64,000 nt of DNA from Runella sp. CRIBMP (GCF_009905605.1 NZ_JAAAKZ010000010.1:62001-126000), one strand, 5' to 3'; positions 8,659 through 18,283 are shown, counted from the stretch's first letter. Translations and numbers: made by a program. The notes: generated by a model from the letters alone, not told the origin.

Positions 8659-9369
8659 TTATAGCCCCATTTGAGACACGTATTCGGGAAACATCCTGTT
8701 CCAAAGTGGCCAATCGTGTTTGTCCCAGCCTCGAATGTCCAACCAGTGCGGAATCCCTTTGTTTTTCAGAAGATTAGACATCTGGATATTGGCATCAAGG
8801 CAAATATCCCATTCCGAAGTCCCTAGCACAATTTTCATATGATGGAACTTCCATGCTTCTTCGTTGTGGATAAAATCAACGGGATTATTGAAGTAAACGG
8901 TATCATCGTGGTGGCCTTCTACAAAATTACGGATGTCAAAAGCCCCGCTCATGCTAATCATATAAGCCACTTTATCGGGGTGTTTGAAAGCAAAATTGAG
9001 TGCATGATAGCCCCCAAAGCTACATCCTGCCACCGCGATTTTATCCACATTGGCTTCACGGCGAATCGAAGGCACCAGTTCGTCGTTCAAAAAACGGTCA
9101 TAGACGGAATGGTTATGCGCCCGGACCGCCGGCGGTAAATGCTTGGCGTACCAACTATCTTCGTCGATTCCGTCGATTAGGTACAGTTTTATTTTCCCTG
9201 CGTCAACAAACCCTCGTACCGAATCAGTTAGCCCAAACTCTTTGTTTTGGTAGTACCTGCCCATCGACGTCGGGAACAGGAGAATGGGATACCCCCAATG
9301 CCCTATCACGAGCATTTCAATATCCCGGCCCAACGTGGGCGAATACCATTTTTGATAGGTTTCTTTCAA
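8659..9369 (-). CDS. Alpha/beta-hydrolase, esterase D-like family
   Basis: Serine hydrolase of about 236 residues. The nucleophile elbow is GCSFGGYH, with an acid in the EWD region and a late histidine in DKHDWPLW. There is no ATG at the front of the frame; TTG at 9369 is chosen because LKETYQKWYSP then aligns with the start of its paralogue at 20134-20865 (MHRELDGWHSP). TTG at 9417 is the alternative. No signal peptide is seen, so it is probably cytoplasmic. It is the first gene of the ligase set and may release or trim the product of the two ligases. Confidence 0.85.
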   Translation of the reverse strand: MKETYQKWYSPTLGRDIEMLVIGHWGYPILLFPTSMGRYYQNKEFGLTDSVRGFVDAGKIKLYLIDGIDEDSWYAKHLPPAVRAHNHSVYDRFLNDELVPSIRREANVDKIAVAGCSFGGYHALNFAFKHPDKVAYMISMSGAFDIRNFVEGHHDDTVYFNNPVDFIHNEEAWKFHHMKIVLGTSEWDICLDANIQMSNLLKNKGIPHWLDIRGWDKHDWPLWNRMFPEYVSQMGL

Positions 9370-9449
9370 GATTGATAAAGTGTTTAACGTGGTAATAATT
9401 TGTCGAAATATAGACAAAAAGTGAGAATAACAAGATTCTGTCCCAAAAA

Positions 9450-9480
9450 TTGTGTAAAAGACTATTTCCGAATACTTTTG
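9450..9480 (+). promoter_or_regulatory. Promoter of pdxJ
   Basis: TTG (9450-9452), a 20-base spacer and TACTTTTG (9473-9480): an exact TAnnTTTG box with a -33 TTG. Transcription would start near 9487, leaving a leader of about 100 bases before pdxJ. Confidence 0.75.
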
Positions 9481-9589
9481 AAACCATTATGATGCGTTGA
9501 AAGTTAGAATAACGGGCATAAGCATACTTTAAAATACGGCTTTACTCCCTCATTTCAACGCCCAACGACACTAAAATATTCGATCAAAA

Positions 9590-10309
9590 ATGACTCGCCT
9601 CAGCGTAAATATCAACAAAATAGCCACTCTGCGCAATTCACGCGGAGGCAACAATCCCAACGTTGTCAAAACCGCCCTCGATTGCGAAGCATTTGGTGCT
9701 CAAGGCATTACGGTACACCCCCGTCCCGACGAACGCCACATTCGTTACCAAGACGTACTGGATTTGAAACAAGTGGTAACGACAGAGTTCAACATTGAAG
9801 GAAATCCTACCGAGCTTAAATTCATTGAACTCGTACTCGCCACCCGCCCCGCCCAAGTGACGCTCGTTCCCGACGCGCTAGGGGCTATCACCTCCAACGC
9901 AGGTTGGGATACCATCACGCACCGCGACCGCCTTACCGACTTGGTACAGATTTTCAAAGGTGCTGGCATTCGGGTTTCTGTGTTTGTAGACCCTATCGAG
10001 GCAATGGTAGAAGGGGCCAAAATTTGCGGCGCTGACCGCGTTGAACTATACACCGAGCCATACGCCACGGAATACCCCGAAAATCGCGAAAAAGCCGTAG
10101 CTCCTTACGTAAAAGCCGCCAAAGTAGCGCAGGAAGTGGGGCTGGGATTGAACGCAGGCCACGATTTGAGCCTCGAAAATTTACGTTATTTAAAAGAACA
10201 AATTCCGCATTTGGATGAAGTCTCCATCGGCCACGCTCTCATTTGCGACGCCCTTTATTATGGGCTAGAAAATACCATCCAGATGTATTTGCGTGAATTG
10301 GACGTCTAA
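9590..10309 (+). CDS. pdxJ: Pyridoxine 5'-phosphate synthase
   Basis: 239 residues, the standard PdxJ length. It condenses 1-deoxyxylulose 5-phosphate with 1-amino-acetone 3-phosphate to make pyridoxine 5'-phosphate (deoxyxylulose-dependent vitamin B6 route). The family block [18 protein letters not shown] is at the N-terminus, [14 protein letters not shown] near residues 39-52, and [13 protein letters not shown] and [12 protein letters not shown] near the end. The ATG at 9590 is supported by the promoter upstream. A RidA-family gene follows after 33 bases, a sensible partner because RidA removes reactive enamines made by PLP enzymes. Confidence 0.97.
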   Translation: MTRLSVNINKIATLRNSRGGNNPNVVKTALDCEAFGAQGITVHPRPDERHIRYQDVLDLKQVVTTEFNIEGNPTELKFIELVLATRPAQVTLVPDALGAITSNAGWDTITHRDRLTDLVQIFKGAGIRVSVFVDPIEAMVEGAKICGADRVELYTEPYATEYPENREKAVAPYVKAAKVAQEVGLGLNAGHDLSLENLRYLKEQIPHLDEVSIGHALICDALYYGLENTIQMYLRELDV

Positions 10310-10342
10310 CATCTATTGTCTTTCATTTCAAACCCAAAAGTC

Positions 10343-10726
10343 ATGCCCAAAAAAATAATCTTTACCAACGCCGCTCCCGCGCCGATTGGCCCTTATTCCC
10401 AGGCTGTAATGGTTGGAGATACACTGTATGTTTCTGGCCAAATCCCCATTGACCCTGCCACGGGCGCGTTGGTCAACGGAACGATTGAAGACGAAGCTCG
10501 TCAGGTAATGCTCAACATCAAAGCCATTTTGAATGAGGCAGGACTCGACTTCTCCAATGTCGTTAAGACGGGAATTTTTTTGAAGGATATGAACAACTTC
10601 ACTAAAGTCAACGAAGTATACGGTCAATTTTTTACGGATCAGTACCCCGCCCGCGAGACCGTCGAAGTGGCACGTTTGCCAAAAGATGTCAACGTAGAAA
10701 TCTCAGTGATTGCGGTAAATGACTAA
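10343..10726 (+). CDS. RidA family (reactive intermediate/imine deaminase) protein
   Basis: 127 residues from ATG 10343 (MPKKIIFTNAAPAPIGPYSQAV). It hydrolyses reactive enamine/imine intermediates released by PLP-dependent enzymes. The signature APIGPYSQAV, VSGQIPIDP, the catalytic arginine near the end of the fold (YPARETVEV) and the RLPKDVNVEISVIAV tail are all present, so an active RidA-type deaminase is expected. Co-transcription with pdxJ is likely from the short same-strand gap. Confidence 0.92.
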   Translation: MPKKIIFTNAAPAPIGPYSQAVMVGDTLYVSGQIPIDPATGALVNGTIEDEARQVMLNIKAILNEAGLDFSNVVKTGIFLKDMNNFTKVNEVYGQFFTDQYPARETVEVARLPKDVNVEISVIAVND

Positions 10727-10751
10727 TACAATCACAAGGTCAGCCTTGGAA

Positions 10752-10805
10752 AGTTTTAGACTGAAAAATTGGTATTCAGTCTAAAACTTTATAAGACTGA
10801 ATACC
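10752..10805. terminator. Two overlapping hairpins between convergent genes
   Basis: AAGTTTTAGACTGAA pairs with TTCAGTCTAAAACTT, while GGTATTCAGTCT can instead pair with AGACTGAATACC; the two stems share the central TTCAGTCT and exclude each other. The block fills the gap between the RidA gene and the convergent thiolase gene and ends at the thiolase stop codon. A bidirectional terminator is the simplest role, although neither side carries a long T run. Confidence 0.55.
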
Positions 10806-11984
10806 TTAATTCAGGAATTCATAAATTCCTGCTACGCCTTGTCCACCGCCCACGCAGGCCGTAACCATGCCGTATTTTTGATTGCGGAGGCGCATTTCAT
10901 TGAACAACTGCACCGACAAACGCGCACCCGTTGAACCCAACGCGTGCCCCAACGCAATGGCTCCGCCATTTGGATTTAACTTGGTCGGGTCAATGCCCAA
11001 CTCTCGAATGACCGCCAATGATTGTGCTGCAAAGGCTTCGTTTAACTCAATTTGGTCAATATCCGCCAGCTGCAATCCAGCTTGTTTGAGCGCAATAGGA
11101 ATCGCCGCCACGGGCCCAATGCCCATAATACGCGGCTCCACACCCGCCGATGCGTACGACATCATACGGGCCACGGGTTTGAGATTCAGCTCATTGACCA
11201 TCTTTTCTGACATCACGACCACAAAAGCAGCTCCGTCGGAAGTTTGGGATGAATTTCCTGCCGTAACACTACCACCCGCCGCAAAAACGGGCTTCAAGCG
11301 CGCCAGTGCTTCCAAGGTGGTATCTGCACGAGGCCCTTCATCTTGGGTGACTACGTATTCTTTGTTTTTCTTTTTGCCACTATTGACGTCAAAATAAGTC
11401 TCTTTGACGGTAATTGGCACAATCTGACTATCAAATTTGCCCGCTGCCTGCGCGGCAAGTGCTTTTTGGTGCGATGCCAACGCAAAAGCATCTTGGTCTT
11501 CTCGACTGATTTTAAATTGATTGGCCACCTGCTCTGCCGTCAGTCCCATACCAATATAGTAATCGGCGTGTTCTTTGGCGATTTCATAGTTAAGCGCCAT
11601 TTTCCAACCCGTTGTGGGCACCATCGACATAGACTCTACCCCACCCGCCACAATACAATCGGCAAAACCAGCGTGGATTTTGGCCGCCGCAAGGGCAATG
11701 GCTTCTACTCCTGAGCCACAATAACGGTTGATGGTAAAACCGGGCACGCTTTTGGGCAAGGCCAATAGCGAAATATAGCGGGCAATCTGCATTCCCTGCT
11801 CCGCTTCAGGCACGGCATTGCCTACGATGAGGTCGTCCACGCGAGCAGGGTCCAACGCTGGCAATTGTGCCATCATGTGTTTGATTACTTCGGCTCCGAG
11901 GTCATCGGGGCGTGTAAAACGGAAAGTACCTTTGGGGGCTTTGCCCACCGCCGAGCGGTATCCGGCTACAATATATGCGTTCAT
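10806..11984 (-). CDS. Acetyl-CoA acetyltransferase / 3-ketoacyl-CoA thiolase
   Basis: 392 residues, full-length thiolase fold. It catalyses reversible condensation or thiolytic cleavage of acyl-CoA in fatty-acid or acetoacetyl-CoA metabolism. The acylated cysteine is Cys89 in INRYCGSGVEAI, the catalytic histidine is in PNGGAIALGHALGSTGAR, and the second cysteine is in MVTACVGGGQGVAGIYE. The ATG at 11984 gives the expected MNAYIVAGYRSAVGK start. It stands alone, without a fadB-type partner here, so beta-oxidation versus acetoacetyl-CoA formation cannot be decided. Confidence 0.95.
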   Translation of the reverse strand: MNAYIVAGYRSAVGKAPKGTFRFTRPDDLGAEVIKHMMAQLPALDPARVDDLIVGNAVPEAEQGMQIARYISLLALPKSVPGFTINRYCGSGVEAIALAAAKIHAGFADCIVAGGVESMSMVPTTGWKMALNYEIAKEHADYYIGMGLTAEQVANQFKISREDQDAFALASHQKALAAQAAGKFDSQIVPITVKETYFDVNSGKKKNKEYVVTQDEGPRADTTLEALARLKPVFAAGGSVTAGNSSQTSDGAAFVVVMSEKMVNELNLKPVARMMSYASAGVEPRIMGIGPVAAIPIALKQAGLQLADIDQIELNEAFAAQSLAVIRELGIDPTKLNPNGGAIALGHALGSTGARLSVQLFNEMRLRNQKYGMVTACVGGGQGVAGIYEFLN

Positions 11985-12109
11985 GGTTTAAGGTTGTTTC
12001 TCAATTTGAAATTATTTACTACAAAACAAACATTTTTTTTGCAAAAAATACTCTGCAAGCATAACAAATTATTTTTTATCATTTAGTTTTATTCTTAGCA
12101 AAGGAACCT

Positions 12110-12144
12110 GTTGAGGTTTGACTTCGATGAAGTCAAACCTCAAC
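12110..12144. repeat. Perfect 16-base inverted repeat with 3-base loop
   Basis: GTTGAGGTTTGACTTC, loop GAT, then GAAGTCAAACCTCAAC. It lies between two divergent genes (thiolase and the PorU2-like gene), where no transcript ends, so it is not an ordinary terminator. It could be a cruciform or operator, or a mobile intergenic palindrome. Confidence 0.7.
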
Positions 12145-12271
12145 ACATCTCTTCTATCACCTTTCGTTAACATCTCTAAAATCCTCCTCTCCACTTACAG
12201 GATTTTTACTATTTCTGGAGTAAATTGCATCCGTTTCTACCGGCAGAGGTAAATCCGTAACATACAATCAG

Positions 12272-15200
12272 ATGCGAGTTAGGTTAGCGGCTGTTATCAG
12301 CATATTCTTTTTCACCCATTTCGTTTTATCCACCCACGCCCAAACCACCTATGGCAACGAATGGATCAATCATCAGCAAACGTATTTTAAGATTCCGATT
12401 GCGCAAAAAGGCATTTATAAAATTTCAACGGCCGAATTACGCCAAGCGGGGTTTCCAGTAGGAACAACCAATCCAATTTCGATGCAGCTGTTTTTCCGGG
12501 GTGAAGAGCAGGCCATTTGGATACAGGGAGAGGCCGATGGAAAATGGGATGAAGCTGATTATCTGGAGTTTTACGGAGAAGGAAACGACGGAACCCAAGA
12601 CTCTTTGCTGTACATTCCGCACAGTGCCCAACCCCACAAAATCTACAATTTGTACACCGACACCACGGCTTATTTTATCACTTGGCGTTTGGATGGGCAG
12701 CCCGGAAAGCGCATGGCTTCGTATCAGGAACAAAATACCTCCAACCTAACGCCAGAGGCATTTCACCGCGAAGATTTGTTGATTTCTAACATTGCAAGCT
12801 ATAACTACGTAGGTATGTCGGAAGGGCTGATGTACCCGTTGGGGACATCGCAGGGCGCTCAACATTCGTATTATGACTTTGGTGAAGGCTGGTCAGGTCC
12901 TGAACTTTACAAAAACGCGGTCGTTTCCAAACGAATTCAACTAGAACACCCCGTTCGTACCAGTTTTAAACCCCAACTCGAACTTCATTTGATGGGGCGC
13001 GACCATCGCCTGCATTTTGTGGAAATTAAGGTAGGAAGCAGCCCCGTAGCCAATCGGTTGGTGGATACCGTACGGTTTAACCACCAAAATGCACTCTTAG
13101 TACAAAGAGAAATTGCGTTTTCGGATGTATCGCTCGACAGTAACCGAATTTCTATTTCCACCACCTCACGCGGCACTTTTCCTGAGCAAGCAGAAGATGT
13201 ATACAGCATCACGTATTACCGCTTGCGCTATCCACAACGTTTTGATTTACAGAATAAAACCCAGAAATATTTTTACCTTAACCCAAGTGCCGTTGGCAAA
13301 TCTTACCTTGAAATCCCCAACTCTGTAAACGAAGTTCGTTTGTTTGACATCACGGATAAAAAGAACATCGTTCGCATCGGCACCACACTTGAAAATTCTA
13401 CCCTGAAGGCCGTTGTTCGCGGGACAAACACCGCCAAAACGCTTTTTGCTACGCGCACGGTTCTCTCCGTACCAAGTATTCAACGCGTTGGTTTTCGGAA
13501 TATAGACGCTACCAAAGCCAATTATCTCATCGTCACGCATCGCAATCTGGCAAGTGCAGCCAAACAATTCGGCGGCTATCGATCATCCATCGCAGGTGGG
13601 CGTTATGACACCCTGACCGTGGATACTGATTTCTTAGTGAATCAATTTAACTACGGTGAATTCAGTCCGTTGGCTATTCGCCGTTTTATCCAGTTTATGG
13701 CCGACAAAGGCAACCCTCGCTTTTTATTCATTATTGGCCGCACCGAGCAGGTAGACTTTAATCGCACCAAACCTACTCGCAGTCAAGTCGATATGGTACC
13801 GTCGTTTGGTTGGCCAGGGTCCGATAATCTTTTTTCTCATGGACTCAAAGGGCAACCCCAACTCCTTGCCGCCATTCCCACGGGGCGACTTTGGACCGAT
13901 AGCCCACTAACCGTACTGAATTATTTGGAAAAAGTACGTGAACATGAAGCTACGCCCATGAACGCTCTTTGGCGCAAAAATGTACTTCACCTCAGCGGCG
14001 GTACTACATTGTTCGAGCAAGGTCAATTTTTGCAAATCATGAATGGCTTTAAACAAAAAGCCCAACGCCAATATTTGGGGGCGCGTGTCACTACCATCAC
14101 CAAAAAAACAGACGAAGCAGTTGAGTACGTTGGTATCGCCAATGAAGTCAACGAAGGAGCAGGCATCATTACGCTTTTTGGCCATTCCAGTTTGCAGGTA
14201 ACTGATATCAACATTGGACATGTCTCGGATGATGTACTAGGATTTCGCAACAAAGGACGCTATCCGTTGGTCTATGCCAATGGCTGTGTATTGGGTAATT
14301 TCACCTTCGGTTCCAATACTTTTCCCATTGATTGGGTAGGAGCCAAAGACCGAGGCGCCATTCTATTTTTGGCCCATTCCAACTATGCCTTTGTTCACTC
14401 GCTCCGTGACTTTGCCAGCACTTTTTATGAAACCCTTCTCGGCGACAGCACCAATCTGAGCCGCCCGTTTGGGGAAGTGCACCAACAAATCATGCGCAAA
14501 ACATTAGCCAAACTCCCCAATGACCCTATTTATCAGGCAGATGCACAACAAATGACCTTGCAAGGCGACCCCGCCGTAGTATTGTTTCCAACCAAACAAC
14601 CCGATTATGCCGTAATAAGTCAGGGAATCAGCGTAAAAGGTAAAAACGGAAGCGCAATTGGGCCTTTGAGCGATTCATTGGAAGTACGGGTAGTGGTTTC
14701 AAATTTGGGACTTTACCGTAACGAAAAACTTCCCGTTCGCCTCACCCGTACTACCCGCGACGGAGCCGTGCAAGTATTTGAGGCTACTTTTCCCTCCGTG
14801 ACTTATCAGGACACCTTGCTGTTTCACATCCCAAGCGACCGTAACCAAAATGGACTCAATCGTTTTGAAGTGACGTTGGACCCTACCAATACACTTGTCG
14901 AAATGAACAAGTCGAATAATATGGCAGCCGTCGAAATCGCTCTGCCCGTAGCTGGTGCGTACCCTCTGATACCCGCAGAATATGCCATTGTTTCTTCCGC
15001 AGAAAACGGAATACCGACAGTACAGTTGTTGGCACAACACATCGATAACGCCAGCCGAAATTATACCATTGAACTTGACACCACCGCTCGTTTTGATAGC
15101 CCTTTTAAACGCTCACAAAATGTCACAGCAACCCTACTGCCTAGTTGGAAAGTAGCGTTACTTTCTCGCGACAGCCTCACTTATTTTTGGCGTATCCGCT

Positions 15201-17209
15201 ATGCCGACCGCCCCGCCGGAAGTGACAACGTATGGAGTGAAAGTTCTTTCACTTATATCCAAAACGCGGGCGAAGGCTGGACTCAGCGGCAAGCCGTACA
15301 GTTTACCAAAGCTACCCCACTCGACATTAACATTTCTCTAACGTCACAACCCACCTGGAACTACACTCCCATTGCGGTGCCCATAAAGGCGGTGGTGGCA
15401 GGAAGTTCGGTAGGTGGGTTTAATCAGGGGCATCAGGTGAATCAGCTCACTATCAGCGACATTTTATTTGTGGCCCAAAGCAATTGTAGCACCTTTCAAG
15501 GAGCCAATGCCGAAGCAAATATCGTCGTAACGGCCCTGCACCGCGACAATCTTCAGGCGTATTCGGTCATGCCAAGCCGAAATTGCGGCAACCCGCCTTA
15601 CGTCATGAACACGCTTCGTCAGCCCGAAATCATTAACAATCAACTGTTCAGCAAATGGATTGATGCAGTCCCCAACGGCGATTGGATTGTCCTTATGTCG
15701 GTCGGTGCTGTTCGTTTTGACCAATGGCCCTCCTCCGAAATCGCTAAATTGAAAGCTTTGGGGGTCAACGAAACTATTTTGCGTAGCCCAAATCTGCTCA
15801 TTCTTCAAAAGGGAGCCAACAAACCCGCCCTAGAGTTGTCCACCGACCCCAACGATATAGCCCCTAGCATTAAGACACTGACCTTGGATGGGTTTACCTT
15901 AAAAAGCACCAAATCAACGGGACAAATTACATCCTCACTCATTGGTCCAGCCAGTAGTTGGGCTTCACTTACCAACCAACAATCCATTGTCAATACCCAA
16001 CAATCAACCCTAACGGTGCTAGGTGTGGATTTGAACGGAAAAGAAACACCCTTGTTGGTCAATCAATCAGCCAATAAGTCATTGGACTTAAAAACCATCG
16101 ACGCTCGCCGTTATCCTTTCTTACGGTTACGCTTGCGGTTAACAAATCCTGACGTCAATATTACTACTCCCGCCCAGCTTCGCAATTGGCTCGTCATGTA
16201 TACGCCCGTTGCCGAGGGGAGCGCTACTTCTAATCTCAGCGGCGTGATTGAGCGACAGGAAGGAGAAATATTGACGGTGAATGTAGCTTTCAAAAACGTC
16301 TCCAACGTAGCGTTTCAAGATTCCGTGGTGGTACAGCAAACGATTTTCGGCCCCAGCGGCACACCTCAAATCACCGAAAAAAAACTGGCTAAACTCGCCC
16401 CCAATCAGGAAACCTCTTTTACGGTATCGCTCCCGACCTTGGGCCGTGGCGGTGATAATCGTTTACTGGTCAATTTTAACCCGCGACGGCAACCCGAACA
16501 AAGCTATGCCAACAATGTCGTCAATCTTCCTTACACCGTAATTGCAGACCGATTGGCGCCTGTACTGGATGTAGCCTTCGACGACCAGCGCATCAAAGAC
16601 GGAGAAGTAGTTTCGGCCAATCCACTGATTGTGGTGCAGCTTAAAGATGAAAATAAGTTTCTGTTTAAGCGCGACACGGTTGGTATTGATGTGTTTCTCC
16701 AGCGCCCGGGTCAAAGTACGTTTCAGCGCATCAGTTTTACGAATCCTGGCCTTAGATTCACGCCCGCCAACAACCAAAATGTAGTACGTATCGAATACCG
16801 CCCTGGCACGCTTCCCGACGGACTGTACACGTTGCAAGTACAGGGAGCTGATGCCACCAACAACCGTACAGGCCTGTATCAAATTACCTTTAGGGTCATT
16901 AATGAACAAAGGATTATAAGCGTTGAGGCCAACCCGAATCCTTTTCAAGATTTTCTACGTTTTGCATTTACGATTTCGGGAAAAGAAGCTCCTACCGAAG
17001 CCACCATTGTCGTTGCTGATATAGAGGGTCGGATTGTCAAAGAGGTAAGTCTTACGCCTCGCATAGGAGCCAACGAATGGATTTGGAACACCACCGCAGG
17101 ATTGGCGATGGGCACCTATCTATACCGAGTTACGGTCAAAAAAGACGGCAAAGAACTTACTTTGGGCGAAGGAGTGAAAACAACAGGTAAGTTGGTGTTG
17201 TTGCGGTAA
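12272..17209 (+). CDS. Gingipain-fold C25 protein, putative T9SS sortase PorU2-like
   Basis: 1645 residues with a signal peptide (cut near STHAQ). An N-terminal beta-rich region (about 25-400) is followed by a C25 cysteine peptidase-like domain (about 400-770): catalytic-type histidine near residue 638 in TLFGHSSLQ and cysteine near 672 in YANGCVLGNF. CARDB/Ig-like repeats follow to about 1540. The end is a type A-like sorting segment (NPNPFQDFLRFAF ... GMGTYLYRV-type strand ... KLVLLR). C25 proteins of this size in Bacteroidota include PorU, which removes cargo sorting domains at the cell surface; the retained C-terminal domain and length fit the PorU2 group better. The exact role is inferred. 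Confidence 0.75.
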   Translation: MRVRLAAVISIFFFTHFVLSTHAQTTYGNEWINHQQTYFKIPIAQKGIYKISTAELRQAGFPVGTTNPISMQLFFRGEEQAIWIQGEADGKWDEADYLEFYGEGNDGTQDSLLYIPHSAQPHKIYNLYTDTTAYFITWRLDGQPGKRMASYQEQNTSNLTPEAFHREDLLISNIASYNYVGMSEGLMYPLGTSQGAQHSYYDFGEGWSGPELYKNAVVSKRIQLEHPVRTSFKPQLELHLMGRDHRLHFVEIKVGSSPVANRLVDTVRFNHQNALLVQREIAFSDVSLDSNRISISTTSRGTFPEQAEDVYSITYYRLRYPQRFDLQNKTQKYFYLNPSAVGKSYLEIPNSVNEVRLFDITDKKNIVRIGTTLENSTLKAVVRGTNTAKTLFATRTVLSVPSIQRVGFRNIDATKANYLIVTHRNLASAAKQFGGYRSSIAGGRYDTLTVDTDFLVNQFNYGEFSPLAIRRFIQFMADKGNPRFLFIIGRTEQVDFNRTKPTRSQVDMVPSFGWPGSDNLFSHGLKGQPQLLAAIPTGRLWTDSPLTVLNYLEKVREHEATPMNALWRKNVLHLSGGTTLFEQGQFLQIMNGFKQKAQRQYLGARVTTITKKTDEAVEYVGIANEVNEGAGIITLFGHSSLQVTDINIGHVSDDVLGFRNKGRYPLVYANGCVLGNFTFGSNTFPIDWVGAKDRGAILFLAHSNYAFVHSLRDFASTFYETLLGDSTNLSRPFGEVHQQIMRKTLAKLPNDPIYQADAQQMTLQGDPAVVLFPTKQPDYAVISQGISVKGKNGSAIGPLSDSLEVRVVVSNLGLYRNEKLPVRLTRTTRDGAVQVFEATFPSVTYQDTLLFHIPSDRNQNGLNRFEVTLDPTNTLVEMNKSNNMAAVEIALPVAGAYPLIPAEYAIVSSAENGIPTVQLLAQHIDNASRNYTIELDTTARFDSPFKRSQNVTATLLPSWKVALLSRDSLTYFWRIRYADRPAGSDNVWSESSFTYIQNAGEGWTQRQAVQFTKATPLDINISLTSQPTWNYTPIAVPIKAVVAGSSVGGFNQGHQVNQLTISDILFVAQSNCSTFQGANAEANIVVTALHRDNLQAYSVMPSRNCGNPPYVMNTLRQPEIINNQLFSKWIDAVPNGDWIVLMSVGAVRFDQWPSSEIAKLKALGVNETILRSPNLLILQKGANKPALELSTDPNDIAPSIKTLTLDGFTLKSTKSTGQITSSLIGPASSWASLTNQQSIVNTQQSTLTVLGVDLNGKETPLLVNQSANKSLDLKTIDARRYPFLRLRLRLTNPDVNITTPAQLRNWLVMYTPVAEGSATSNLSGVIERQEGEILTVNVAFKNVSNVAFQDSVVVQQTIFGPSGTPQITEKKLAKLAPNQETSFTVSLPTLGRGGDNRLLVNFNPRRQPEQSYANNVVNLPYTVIADRLAPVLDVAFDDQRIKDGEVVSANPLIVVQLKDENKFLFKRDTVGIDVFLQRPGQSTFQRISFTNPGLRFTPANNQNVVRIEYRPGTLPDGLYTLQVQGADATNNRTGLYQITFRVINEQRIISVEANPNPFQDFLRFAFTISGKEAPTEATIVVADIEGRIVKEVSLTPRIGANEWIWNTTAGLAMGTYLYRVTVKKDGKELTLGEGVKTTGKLVLLR

Positions 17210-17219
17210 TGCATTGTTT

Positions 17220-17269
17220 CACGCAAAGGCGCTAAGGAGCAAAGTTTAGCTTCTCTGCGCTTTTGCGTC
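17220..17269. repeat. Family D intergenic palindrome, copy 1
   Basis: ACGCAAAGGCGC pairs with GCGCTTTTGCGT (one wobble), with inner arms AAGGAGC/GCTTCTC. Similar CGCAAAGG-type palindromes are at 30922-30990 and 50744-50809. The right arm runs into the acyltransferase gene and encodes its last residues (AKAQRS). Confidence 0.7.
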
Positions 17270-18283
17270 AATAATCAAGAAGTATAAAGGCCTTTCTACC
17301 CATCGGTACAGTCCATACGCCACAATCCACAGCAAAATCAACAACAACAAGCCGTTGTTGGAAACATAACGTTGTAGCACTACTGCGACAGGCCCAATAT
17401 GAATCAGATAAAATGCGTAAGAGGATTTACCCAAAGTCTGAGTAAATGAATAGGATAATACGCGGTTAATGAAGGTTTTTTCGGTAGAAAGCCCAACTAA
17501 CCCAAAACCAAGAACACCTGGTAGCAAAAGATTATAGAGAAGCCACTCGGTATAAAAAACCGAGAATTGCCCATAATAAACCGCTAAGACGTAGCCGATT
17601 ACCACCCCAATTACTCCCCCAACCGCTATGATGGTTTTGAACCGAAAGACTGGTGGGCTCTGATTTTTTCGTAGCCACAGCGCCGCATAAATCCCAACGC
17701 CAAATTCAAAGAAACGACCAAAAATTGTATAGAAACTCCCAAACGACAGGTGATTTTTGTACAACACAAACAGCCCCAAAATAAAGGAAGAATACAACAA
17801 AGCCAATACCAACCACCGACGCCTAGCCACCAGAGAAATCCACCACGGCGCAAGGAGGTAAAAACATAGTTCAACGCTCAACGACCAACTTTGGGGAATA
17901 CCGCTAAAAACCAACGATGAAATCAGCCCTTTAAGAAATAAAAAATTAGAAAATTGCGCAAAAAAAGAAGCCGTTTCATTTCCTTTTGTAAACCACTGAA
18001 GCCCATAAAGCCCCGTCAATAACAGCCAGTAAAGGGGCATAATTCGAGCAAAACGCAGAAGATAAAAGCGTTGTCGTTGGGCAGTAGCGCTTAGCTTGTC
18101 GACGTAATTCCACGTAATTAGAAAACCACTGAGTACAAAAAATACCGTCACACCCACGTAACCTTCACGCGCCAATTGATATAAAAAAGAGGATTCAGGA
18201 AACGGATTATAGTGATGAATATAAACCAACAAAGCCGCAAAAGCGCGTAAACCTGTAAGAGAAGGAACGGAGGAAGAGGTCAT
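17246..18283 (-). CDS. Acyltransferase family 3 membrane protein
   Basis: 345 residues with about ten membrane segments. It transfers acyl groups (often O-acetyl) to surface sugars. The family start SLTGLRAFAALLVYIHHYNPF carries the conserved arginine and histidine, and VTVFFVLSGFLI and SWSLSVELCFYLLAPWW (with the conserved glutamate) follow. The ATG overlaps the stop of the upstream gene (ATGA, four bases), so translation is probably coupled. The last six residues come from a dispersed repeat. The acceptor glycan is unknown. Confidence 0.9.
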   Translation of the reverse strand: MTSSSVPSLTGLRAFAALLVYIHHYNPFPESSFLYQLAREGYVGVTVFFVLSGFLITWNYVDKLSATAQRQRFYLLRFARIMPLYWLLLTGLYGLQWFTKGNETASFFAQFSNFLFLKGLISSLVFSGIPQSWSLSVELCFYLLAPWWISLVARRRWLVLALLYSSFILGLFVLYKNHLSFGSFYTIFGRFFEFGVGIYAALWLRKNQSPPVFRFKTIIAVGGVIGVVIGYVLAVYYGQFSVFYTEWLLYNLLLPGVLGFGLVGLSTEKTFINRVLSYSFTQTLGKSSYAFYLIHIGPVAVVLQRYVSNNGLLLLILLWIVAYGLYRWVERPLYFLIIDAKAQRS

